Positions 56,195-63,756 of a stretch of 64,000 nucleotides of DNA are shown piece after piece (the stretch's first letter is position 1; each line of letters begins with the position of its first letter). The notes under the pieces are model-generated. The model was not told where the DNA came from. It searched no databases and worked only from the letters and a program-made list of their open reading frames with translations. Source of the stretch: UBA3537 sp038138145 (GTDB taxonomy: Bacteria > Bacteroidota > Bacteroidia > Flavobacteriales > Flavobacteriaceae); assembly GCA_038138145.1 (NCBI GenBank), contig JAYQDD010000007.1, positions 18,579-82,578 on the forward strand. The letters run 5' to 3'. The position numbers were made by a program, and so were the translations under genes.

Positions 56195-56767
56195 ATGTTC
56201 AACGGTAAACTCATTGTATTTTCTGCACCCTCTGGTTCTGGTAAAACAACCATCGTTAAGCACCTTTTAGCCCAAAAAGAACTAAACCTTGCGTTCTCTA
56301 TTTCGGCAACTTCCCGCTCGCAAAGAGGGGAAGAAATTGATGGTAAAGACTACTATTTTTTATCCGCTAAGGACTTCAAAAAGCACATCAAAGCAGGAGA
56401 TTTTTTGGAGTGGGAAGAAGTATATCGCGACAATTTTTATGGCACACTTAAAACCGAAGTCGAACGCATTTGGGCTATGGGCAAACATGTCATTTTTGAT
56501 ATTGATGTTTCAGGTGGGTTACGCATCAAAAAGAAATTTCCAGAAAAAACGCTCGCTGTTTTCATCAAACCGCCAAGCATAGATGAGCTAAAAATTAGAC
56601 TTAAAAAACGTAAAACAGAATCAGAGGACAAAATCAATATGCGTATTTCTAAAGCTTCGGCCGAACTCGCAACTGCACCTCTTTTCGATTGTATTATTGA
56701 AAATGAAGTCTTAGAAAAAGCAAAGACGAAAGCACACGCAAGAGTGTTGAAATTTATTGAATCATAA
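56195..56767 (+). CDS. gmk: Guanylate kinase
   Basis: A 190-residue P-loop kinase: SAPSGSGKTTIVKHL at residues 8-22, then SRSQRGEEIDGKDYYFLS for GMP binding, and FDIDVSGGLRIKKKFP. It makes GDP from GMP and ATP. Normal size. Translated as part of the yicC operon. Confidence 0.95.
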   Translation: MFNGKLIVFSAPSGSGKTTIVKHLLAQKELNLAFSISATSRSQRGEEIDGKDYYFLSAKDFKKHIKAGDFLEWEEVYRDNFYGTLKTEVERIWAMGKHVIFDIDVSGGLRIKKKFPEKTLAVFIKPPSIDELKIRLKKRKTESEDKINMRISKASAELATAPLFDCIIENEVLEKAKTKAHARVLKFIES

Positions 56768-56790
56768 ACATCGACTTTAGTTCCACAAAA

Positions 56791-57366
56791 ATGAAAATCG
56801 GACTCTATTTTGGCACTTTTAATCCTATACATGTGGGACACTTGATTATTGCCAATCATTTTGCCGAACATTCAGATTTGGAACAAGTTTGGTGTGTCGT
56901 AACGCCACAGAACCCTTTCAAAGCAAAGCAAAGCATATTGGACAATCATCAGCGCTTAGAAATGGTCTATTTGGCAACCAAAGAATATCCAAAAATCAAA
57001 CCTACCGATATAGAGTTTCAGTTACCTCAACCCAATTACACCATACATACTTTGGCGTATTTGGAAGAAAAATATCCCAAACACGAATTTGTACTCATTA
57101 TGGGTGAAGATAATTTAGTATCCTTACCAAAATGGAAAAATGCAGAAGTAATTTTAGAACGTTATCCCATATATGTATATCCTAGAAAAATAAGCAACAC
57201 TGCGTCAAAGGATGTTTTTGATGGAATGATAAAAAAAGTTGATGCGCCAATCATCGAGATTTCTTCGTCTTTTATAAGAAAGGCCATAAAATCTGGTAAA
57301 AATATTCGGCCACTTTTACCCGAATCCGTTTGGATATATTTAGACGAAATGAATTTTTATAAGTAA
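56791..57366 (+). CDS. nadD: Nicotinate-nucleotide adenylyltransferase
   Basis: A 191-residue nucleotidyltransferase: the GTFNPIHVGHLIIANHF motif binds ATP, then PQNPFK, and SSSFIRKAIKSG near the C-terminus completes the site. It adenylylates nicotinate mononucleotide to deamido-NAD. It starts 23 bases after gmk. Confidence 0.94.
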   Translation: MKIGLYFGTFNPIHVGHLIIANHFAEHSDLEQVWCVVTPQNPFKAKQSILDNHQRLEMVYLATKEYPKIKPTDIEFQLPQPNYTIHTLAYLEEKYPKHEFVLIMGEDNLVSLPKWKNAEVILERYPIYVYPRKISNTASKDVFDGMIKKVDAPIIEISSSFIRKAIKSGKNIRPLLPESVWIYLDEMNFYK

Positions 57367-57368
57367 AT

Positions 57369-58361
57369 ATGGTAAAAATTGGACCCATAGAATTGCCTGA
57401 ATTTCCGCTTTTGTTGGCGCCCATGGAAGACGTGAGCGACCCACCATTTCGAGCGCTTTGTAAAGAGCAAGGTGCTGATGTGGTTTATACAGAATTCATC
57501 TCTAGTGAAGGGCTTATTCGTGATGCTGCCAAAAGCACGATGAAACTCGATATTTATGAAAAGGAACGCCCTGTAGGGATTCAAATTTTTGGTGCCAATC
57601 TGGACAGTATGCTTAGGGCAGTAGAAATCGTAGAAAAATCAAACCCCGATATAATTGATATCAATTTTGGTTGTCCTGTAAAAAAAGTAGTCAGTAAAGG
57701 CGCTGGTGCAGGAATCCTAAAAGACGTTTGTTTGATGGAAAAGCTTACAGCAGAAATGGTCAAACGTACCCATTTACCAGTAACAGTGAAAACACGATTG
57801 GGTTGGGACCACGACTCTATTCGCATTGTTGAGGTCGCCGAAAGACTCCAAGATGTAGGCATCAAAGCATTGTCTATTCATGGACGAACACGAGCCCAAA
57901 TGTACAAAGGCAATGCCGATTGGCGCCCTATTGCCGAAGTAAAAAACAACCCAAGAATGCACATCCCTATTTTCGGAAATGGAGATGTCAATTCGCCCGA
58001 ACGTGCTGTTGAAATGCGCGACACTTATGGCTTGGACGGTGCTATGATTGGACGTGCAAGTATTGGGAATCCATGGTTTTTTAAGCAAGTAAAACATTAT
58101 TTTGAGACAGGAACACACCTTGCTCCTATTAGTATGACAGAACGCGTTGAAGCTGCAAGAAGGCACCTAAAAATGGCTATTGATTGGAAAGGCGAAGTGT
58201 TGGGGGTTCTTGAAACAAGAAGACATTATACCAACTATTTTAAGGGGATTCCAAACTTTAAGCCCTACAGAACCAAAATGGTGACTAGCGATCACAGCGA
58301 AGATGTTTTCAAAACATTTGATGAAGTGGAATCCATATTCGCAACACATCAGTTTGCTTAA
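57369..58361 (+). CDS. dusB: tRNA-dihydrouridine synthase
   Basis: A 330-residue flavin enzyme: LLAPMEDVSDPPFRALCKE, YTEFISSEGL, INFGCPVKKVVSKGAGAG with the catalytic Cys, and GRASIGNPWFFKQV. It reduces uridines in tRNA D-loops with NADPH. DusB-type by its motifs. The 3' end overlaps the convergent LolE-like gene by four bases. Confidence 0.92.
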   Translation: MVKIGPIELPEFPLLLAPMEDVSDPPFRALCKEQGADVVYTEFISSEGLIRDAAKSTMKLDIYEKERPVGIQIFGANLDSMLRAVEIVEKSNPDIIDINFGCPVKKVVSKGAGAGILKDVCLMEKLTAEMVKRTHLPVTVKTRLGWDHDSIRIVEVAERLQDVGIKALSIHGRTRAQMYKGNADWRPIAEVKNNPRMHIPIFGNGDVNSPERAVEMRDTYGLDGAMIGRASIGNPWFFKQVKHYFETGTHLAPISMTERVEAARRHLKMAIDWKGEVLGVLETRRHYTNYFKGIPNFKPYRTKMVTSDHSEDVFKTFDEVESIFATHQFA

Positions 58362-59557
58362 ACGGTATGCTTGAGCTTTTTCAAACTCAAAGAAGCTAAA
58401 CGTGTAGCAATAATACCCAAAACGAAAATTGTTGCAAAAGCAATGAAAAAATTAGAGGCCTTCAAAACCACAGGATAAGGCAGGGTTGGTGAAATCATGA
58501 CCAAATCAAAATACAACTGGAGTACAATTACTATAGTGCCTAAAATCAAGCCAATCACTCCCCCGATCACAGTCATCAAAACACCTTGCATAAAAAATAT
58601 ATACTGAAGCTCTTTTTTGTTGGCGCCAATGCTAAAAAGGGTTTTCAGATTCTCTTTTTTGTGTAAAATCATCATGATGATAGACCCTACAATATTAAAT
58701 AGCGCAATAATCAAAATCAGAGTGAAAATAAGGTACACAGCTATGTGCTCGGTATTCAGCATTTTGTATAGTGCATCATTGAGTTGAACTCTACTTTTGA
58801 TGATGATTTGATTGTCAAAAAGAAGATTCAGTTCAGATTTTATACGTTCTAAATCAGCTTCTGGAGTAGTTAATATTTCAATTCCACTAATCTGGTTTTC
58901 ATTTAGCCCAAGTAAATATTGGGCATTTTCAAGCGACGTATAAACTAGAGAACCATTAATGGATTCGTTAATTTGAAAGACCCCTACATTGGCTACCTTC
59001 ATGCTTTTGAATGCACTTTTTACTGAAGTAATTTGCCCTGTTCCTGGTTTTGGTGCATACATACGGATGCTTTTAGTAAGATCATACACCCCAAATCCTA
59101 GCGTATTGGTGACCCCCCAGCCAGCAACAATATGAGGGAGGTCGGGGGTCAACCAATCACCATAAGTCAAAATGGAATCGATTGTTGTTTGAGGATATTG
59201 TGCATCTACTCCTTTGAGGTCAATGGCCAAATATTTGTCTTCGCAACTTAGCAAGACTTTTTCTTCAACAACTTCAGAAAACGTAGTAATCCCCTCAATT
59301 GCATTAAGTTTCTGACGCTGTGTAGGGGACAGTACAATGTTTTTGGATTGACGTGGAAAGACCTTCAAATCAGGATCAGTAAAAGCCGTAAATTCCAAAC
59401 TAAATGCCTTGAGTCCATCAAACCCTGAGAGCACAATAAATAGTGCTGCAGTCCCCAAGATGATTCCTAAACCTGCAACTAAAGTGATGTAATTAATAGC
59501 TTTGTTTTTACTTTTTGTAAACAAATACCGTTTGGCTATGTACAGCGAAAAGTTCAA
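58358..59557 (-). CDS. FtsX-like permease (LolC/LolE type)
   Basis: A 399-residue protein with a TTG start at 59557 immediately after the rbfA stop. The four-helix topology is one N-terminal TM (about 22-44), a large periplasmic domain (about 50-260), and three C-terminal TMs with LIFTLILIIALFNIVGSIIMMILHKKENLKTLFSIGANKKEL. This is LolC/E-type. It should extract lipoproteins from the inner membrane with a LolD ATPase encoded elsewhere. Confidence 0.87.
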   Translation of the reverse strand: MNFSLYIAKRYLFTKSKNKAINYITLVAGLGIILGTAALFIVLSGFDGLKAFSLEFTAFTDPDLKVFPRQSKNIVLSPTQRQKLNAIEGITTFSEVVEEKVLLSCEDKYLAIDLKGVDAQYPQTTIDSILTYGDWLTPDLPHIVAGWGVTNTLGFGVYDLTKSIRMYAPKPGTGQITSVKSAFKSMKVANVGVFQINESINGSLVYTSLENAQYLLGLNENQISGIEILTTPEADLERIKSELNLLFDNQIIIKSRVQLNDALYKMLNTEHIAVYLIFTLILIIALFNIVGSIIMMILHKKENLKTLFSIGANKKELQYIFFMQGVLMTVIGGVIGLILGTIVIVLQLYFDLVMISPTLPYPVVLKASNFFIAFATIFVLGIIATRLASLSLKKLKHTV

Positions 59558-59950
59558 CTATGATTTTTTTCTTTTTTGAGGAAGATTTTCATTGAGAATA
59601 GGATTATCCGTACCTTTAAGTGACCGATCTATTTGATCGATGTATTCCAAAGAATCGTCAATAAAAAACAGTAATTCAGGCATACGGCGAAGCTGATGTT
59701 TTGTACGTTTGGCCAATTCGTGTTTTATAATGGCGGCATTTGAAGAAATGCCTTCAATCAAAATTTTGGCTTGATTGATGGGAAAAATACTAAGGTAGAC
59801 CTTGGCAATAGACAAGTCGACGGTGACTTTTACTTGGGTCACAGAAATGATAATGCCCTGCATACCACCTTCCCGCGCAGCCCCCTGAAGCACTTCCACC
59901 AAATCGCGTTGCAAAACCGAAGCTATTTTCTTTTGTCTTTGACTTTCCAT
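59558..59950 (-). CDS. rbfA: Ribosome-binding factor A
   Basis: A 130-residue KH-like protein: RQKKIASVLQRDLVEVLQG and VTVDLSIAKVYLSIFP, then RMPELLFFIDDSLEYIDQID. It binds the 30S subunit for late 16S maturation. The next gene on the strand begins immediately after its stop. Confidence 0.94.
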   Translation of the reverse strand: MESQRQKKIASVLQRDLVEVLQGAAREGGMQGIIISVTQVKVTVDLSIAKVYLSIFPINQAKILIEGISSNAAIIKHELAKRTKHQLRRMPELLFFIDDSLEYIDQIDRSLKGTDNPILNENLPQKRKKS

Positions 59951-59978
59951 AAGGCAAAAATAGTATAATTCTTATTGA

Positions 59979-60013
59979 TTTGTTCAAAAGCCCTATTTTT
60001 TGCTTTAAATTTG
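59979..60013 (+). promoter_or_regulatory. Promoter for the methylmalonyl-CoA epimerase gene
   Basis: TTTG (59979-59982) and TAAATTTG (60006-60013) spaced by 23 bases, eight bases before the ATG. Fits the Bacteroidota consensus at the long end of the spacing range; the leader would be very short. Confidence 0.5.
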
Positions 60014-60020
60014 TAGAAGG

Positions 60021-60431
60021 ATGAAAAAAATAGAACACATTGGTATCGCCGTAAAAGATTTAGCCGCTTCAAATGCGTTGTATAAAACGTTGCTGGGCGT
60101 TGCGCATTACAAAATTGAGGATGTCGCTTCAGAAGGAGTTAAAACCTCTTTTTTTAGGGTTGGCGATAGTAAAATTGAATTGTTACAAGCGACAACTCCT
60201 GATAGCCCTATTACAAAATTTATAGAAAAACGAGGAGAGGGCGTGCATCATATTGCCTTTGACGTGGACGATATTGAAGCAGAAATTGAACGCTTAAAAT
60301 CTGAAGGGTTTGCATTGATTCACCACACACCTAAGCCCGGTGCTGATGGCAAAATGATTGCGTTTTTACACCCAAAATCATCTGGTGGAGTGTTGGTAGA
60401 GTTGTGTCAAGACATAAACAATAAAGGGTAG
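60021..60431 (+). CDS. mce: Methylmalonyl-CoA epimerase
   Basis: A 136-residue glyoxalase-fold protein: IEHIGIAVKDLAASNALY, HHIAFDVDDIEAE and the terminal GVLVELCQ give the metal ligands (His6, a His in VHHIAF, and Glu in VELCQ). It interconverts the 2R and 2S forms of methylmalonyl-CoA. It directly precedes tRNA-Met. Confidence 0.93.
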   Translation: MKKIEHIGIAVKDLAASNALYKTLLGVAHYKIEDVASEGVKTSFFRVGDSKIELLQATTPDSPITKFIEKRGEGVHHIAFDVDDIEAEIERLKSEGFALIHHTPKPGADGKMIAFLHPKSSGGVLVELCQDINNKG

Positions 60432-60479
60432 ATTTCTTTTTATAATTTTAAAAATGGTTGTAATATTGCAGCCACTTTT

Positions 60480-60553
60480 GGTCCCATAGCTCAGTTGGTT
60501 AGAGCATCTGACTCATAATCAGAGGGTCACTGGTTCGAGCCCAGTTGGGACCA
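60480..60553 (+). tRNA. tRNA-Met(CAT)
   Basis: A 74-base cloverleaf with perfect acceptor stem GGTCCCA/TGGGACC, D arm TAGCTCAG, anticodon stem TCTGA/TCAGA with loop CTCATAA (anticodon CAT), and T arm ACTGG-TTCGAGC-CCAGT. The paired G1-C72 argues against the initiator. Elongator Met is most likely; a lysidine-modified Ile tRNA cannot be fully excluded. Reads outward from the core block. Confidence 0.9.
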
Positions 60554-60560
60554 CCCTTAG

Positions 60561-60588
60561 AGCCCTTTCTTTTGAGAGGGCTTTTTTT
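60561..60588 (+). terminator. Terminator downstream of tRNA-Met
   Basis: AGCCCT pairs with AGGGCT (extended by weaker inner pairs), followed directly by seven T bases. It ends the tRNA transcript before the inverted repeat. Confidence 0.85.
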
Positions 60589-60613
60589 ATGGGCACTCAC
60601 CTTCTCTAACCAC

Positions 60614-60832
60614 GTTTCGAAAAGCACCTAAAAGCACTTCACGACTTTCATTTTAAACATCTCAAAGAACACTTCAAATGTACTAAAAACTGACAGACAT
60701 TTGACAGACATTGGCTTTTAGTTGTTTTCTCAACACGCTTTGTTCCAAAGCTACTGCGCTAAGATGTATCAAAATTGGACTAATATTTTTAAATATTTTT
60801 GTTAGTTTTAGTGAAAATTAAATACTATGAAA
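60614..60832 (+). repeat. 219-bp inverted repeat, right arm
   Basis: Reverse-complement copy of 2766-2984. It starts with GTTTCGAAAAG, has AAAAGCAC at 60620-60627 and 60630-60637, TGACAGACAT at 60691-60700 and 60702-60711, and a GCTTTG-TTC-CAAAGC hairpin at 60737-60751. A TATTTTTG -7-like box appears near 60795, present here but altered in the left copy. It ends at the second codon of the gene at 60827. Confidence 0.9.
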
Positions 60833-62914
60833 AATTTTATTGCTTTTACAATATTTTTACTGTCCCAATCAGGCTTAATTCATTCTCAGTCAATTGATGA
60901 TCTACTATCAAACACTTTTAAAGGTGAATCTTCAGAAATATATAAATTACAAAATCAAGCTAGATTAGACTCCATAGTGATTGGAAATCAACCACAAGCA
61001 ATGAGTGTTTTAATGACTGATGTCTCAGAAGTTAGACTAGACAGTACGTTTATTTTAAGCCCCACACTGGAATCTAAAACTAAATCGATATATAATGATG
61101 ATGGAAGAGTAATCCGTATCCTAAGTTATACTAATTTGAATTCGATGGTTAATAACTTTAGTCTAAGTAGATCTGGGCAAGGATATGATTATGAGGGCAT
61201 TACATTAAGTATAACGAATGACGATATTTCTATTCCAGATGGTTATGAGATTAACTCAGCAAAAATATCTAATTTTGCGATGAAATCTAATGGAACTGAA
61301 TATGGGTGTAATTGGTACGAGGCAATAGTCGAAGTTACAGGCGGAGTCCAAGATGGGATGTCAGATCAGGGTTGTGGTACAGATTTTAACAATTTGGATG
61401 TTACAGGATTTTCTAGTATCAATGTCACTTCAGTTGACATTGACGGCTGGGATGATTATCTAGACTTGAGTTTTCAAATTGTAGTTGAAATTGCCAATAA
61501 CAATAATGATGCTTATGATTTTAACATATTGACTAATGAAATAAATTTTGAGTATGACTCTAATGGGAATACCATTTTAGAAGAAAATATTTATTACAAT
61601 ACTGAAAACGGTGAAGTGACATATTTATCTCGGGATGAATTTACGTTCAATTCAGATAATAATATTCTAACATACAAACAATATACTACAAATTCAAGTG
61701 GCGATGTTTTTTTACAAATTGATCAAGAACGTTTTTATGATGAAAACGGATACTACATTGTTGGGCAACAATTTTTTTACAACTGGGATGGTGCTATTAC
61801 AAATGGTCAGAAGTATGAATTCACAAGAGATAGCGATGGGTTATGGTATTACAGGACTGCATATGATTGGGATAATGATTCTGGCTTCTTTTTAGTTAGC
61901 GGAGAGTCAGAGATTGCAAGATTCGAAAATTTTGAGACTGATATTACATTAAATTTCAATGGAAGTACATCGCTTGAAACTTTATCTCCTTCAAGTAAGA
62001 ATATCTTCACTCGTGATGGTTTTAACACTGTCAGCACAAACTATAATTGGGATTCAAATACAGAAACGTACTTACCTTCTCAAAAAACTTATTATGACAG
62101 AACATACTTTGATGATGGTGAGTCTCTTGAAACTTATGAATCAGCATCATCAAGTTGGAATACTGAAACAAATTCATTTGAATACGTTAACAATCAATCA
62201 TCTAAGACAAATCGGACATATGATATTAATGGTCGTCAGGTTTATCAAGGACTATCAATTTACTCGACAGATATTTTTACTGGTAATGAAGAGTTCATCA
62301 CTTATAGTGCTATTGAATGGCAATATGATGATAATGGCAATATGATATTTTACAAAACTTCTGCATATAATGATGCAGTATTTTACAACCTCCAAATTCC
62401 TTTGGGATCTTGGATTTTTAGTAATCAACAAGATTTATTGTATAACGATAACGGTTTTATTTCTCAAAGATTGTATTCAAGTGGAAGTTATCAAAATTCT
62501 GAAACAGAATACGTGAGTGCTTATTTCAAAGATGATTATTCTACAATTTTAGATAGTGAAACCAATTTTATTAGAATGGGGACTCCATCATTGTCCGAAG
62601 ATGGAGCTGAATGGCAAGAGATTGAAGGGTCTCCTTTTAAATCTTACTATTGGTATACTAAAAACTCTTCGCTTTCAACTGGCGAAGATAGCGGTTCACG
62701 AATTGGGTTATTTCCAAATCCAACTGATTCGGTATTATTCCTTAACACTAATATTCCGCACAAGATTGAAGTATACGACTTAGGTGGTAGAAAAATTATT
62801 GAATCTGTTGGCATTGAAATAGATATTTCTTCACTTTCTAATGCAACATATGTAGTTAAAATTATTGATCTACAATCTGATGAGTTTGTTTCTAAGAAGA
62901 TCATTAAACTATAA
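60827..62914 (+). CDS. Large T9SS-secreted protein
   Basis: A 695-residue secreted protein. Signal peptide (about 1-20; LSQSGLIHSQSID). The middle (about 95-640) has repeated blocks with tyrosine/aspartate-rich strands and NWD motifs (YNWDSNTETY; YDWDNDSGFF; FYNWDGAI), suggesting a beta-rich repeat fold. The C-terminus (about 620-695; GLFPNPTDSVLF; NATYVVKIID; KKIIKL) is a type A T9SS sorting domain. Its first codons lie inside the inverted repeat. Probably a surface or released protein; no enzyme motif recognised. Confidence 0.8.
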   Translation: MKNFIAFTIFLLSQSGLIHSQSIDDLLSNTFKGESSEIYKLQNQARLDSIVIGNQPQAMSVLMTDVSEVRLDSTFILSPTLESKTKSIYNDDGRVIRILSYTNLNSMVNNFSLSRSGQGYDYEGITLSITNDDISIPDGYEINSAKISNFAMKSNGTEYGCNWYEAIVEVTGGVQDGMSDQGCGTDFNNLDVTGFSSINVTSVDIDGWDDYLDLSFQIVVEIANNNNDAYDFNILTNEINFEYDSNGNTILEENIYYNTENGEVTYLSRDEFTFNSDNNILTYKQYTTNSSGDVFLQIDQERFYDENGYYIVGQQFFYNWDGAITNGQKYEFTRDSDGLWYYRTAYDWDNDSGFFLVSGESEIARFENFETDITLNFNGSTSLETLSPSSKNIFTRDGFNTVSTNYNWDSNTETYLPSQKTYYDRTYFDDGESLETYESASSSWNTETNSFEYVNNQSSKTNRTYDINGRQVYQGLSIYSTDIFTGNEEFITYSAIEWQYDDNGNMIFYKTSAYNDAVFYNLQIPLGSWIFSNQQDLLYNDNGFISQRLYSSGSYQNSETEYVSAYFKDDYSTILDSETNFIRMGTPSLSEDGAEWQEIEGSPFKSYYWYTKNSSLSTGEDSGSRIGLFPNPTDSVLFLNTNIPHKIEVYDLGGRKIIESVGIEIDISSLSNATYVVKIIDLQSDEFVSKKIIKL

Positions 62915-62917
62915 CTA

Positions 62918-63343
62918 ATGAAAAAACTACTCTTACTCTCCGCTTTATTCATCTTTGCCTGTAGTAGCGATGATTCAGATGATGACACACTACCAGCTTA
63001 TACGATGGAGGGTAAATGGGTGTTTCCATCTGATACTCCTGGAATAGGGGAACAAGGCATTTCAAACACTATGTACCTATTTGAAAATGGAATAAGGTAT
63101 ACTTATTACTGTACTTCTGAGCTTTCTGATGACTGTGAATCTCTATATGAATCTTTTGAAGCAAGCGATGAAAATCATTTACCAACAACCAATCCTTACA
63201 CATTTGATAATAATGTTCTGACTGTTGATTTACATTTTGGTAGTGAATTAGTAACTCCTATTTCTTTTGAATGTAATGGTGGAGAAGCATATTTTGAAAC
63301 ACCTGGATATAGTTTGGTTAGGTTAAGCTCTGGTTGTGATTAA
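62918..63343 (+). CDS. Small lipoprotein, hypothetical
   Basis: A 141-residue predicted lipoprotein: MKKLLLLSALFIFAC, Cys15, followed by SSDDSDDD, the acidic stretch seen on surface lipoproteins. The body (about 30-141) has beta strands and a lipocalin-like look (EGKWVFPSDTPG; LVRLSSGCD), but no family is certain. It starts four bases after the preceding stop. The signal-encoding DNA closely resembles that of the FISUMP lipoprotein at 2247. Its stop overlaps the integrase remnant stop. Confidence 0.7.
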   Translation: MKKLLLLSALFIFACSSDDSDDDTLPAYTMEGKWVFPSDTPGIGEQGISNTMYLFENGIRYTYYCTSELSDDCESLYESFEASDENHLPTTNPYTFDNNVLTVDLHFGSELVTPISFECNGGEAYFETPGYSLVRLSSGCD

Positions 63344-63411
63344 ACCATAGGCATATCTTCCTCTTTCAGTTCTGCTATTTCAAGTCCTCTTAAGTAGGTT
63401 AGACTAATATT
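63340..63411 (-). pseudogene. Integrase 3'-end remnant
   Basis: A 72-bp stretch that repeats the last codons of the tyrosine recombinase (63753-63824) in the same orientation, with a stop codon and the C-terminal sequence EEDMPMV. It covers the codons from just before the catalytic-region tyrosine (SLTYLRGLE) to the stop, but no gene body is present upstream. The ending matches the integrase at the left window edge better than the intact neighbour. Confidence 0.85.
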
Positions 63412-63447
63412 CCATATATTTGATTTATTAACTAATAATAATGTATT

Positions 63448-63756
63448 ATGCAAAAGCAATTTCAATTTAATGAGGACGTTGGTGGATTATTTGTTAATCT
63501 AATTGCGGTCTATTTAATGGTATTTTTTACTCTTGGTATCGCAACTCCTTGGGCTTTTTGTAAGCTTGAAAGATGGAAAGCAAATAACACAACGATTGAT
63601 GGTAGAAAAATTAAATTTATCGGAGAGGGTAGTTCCTTGCTTGGTAAGTTTATAGTATGGTATATACTAACACTTATAACTCTTGGTATTTACTCTTTTT
63701 GGATGATTAATAAACTTCAAAAATTCAAGGTAGAGCATACGGTTTTTGTTGATTAA
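63448..63756 (+). CDS. DUF898-like small membrane protein
   Basis: A 102-residue protein with two membrane helices (about 16-36 and 66-86). The motif pattern is that of DUF898 (YjgN) in short form: FFTLGIATPWAFCKLERWKANNTTIDGRKIKFIGEG, then LLGKFIVWYILTLITLGIYSFWM. Its stop overlaps the integrase stop by four bases. It is bracketed by two copies of the integrase tail and appears to be an inserted unit. Function unknown. Confidence 0.7.
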   Translation: MQKQFQFNEDVGGLFVNLIAVYLMVFFTLGIATPWAFCKLERWKANNTTIDGRKIKFIGEGSSLLGKFIVWYILTLITLGIYSFWMINKLQKFKVEHTVFVD

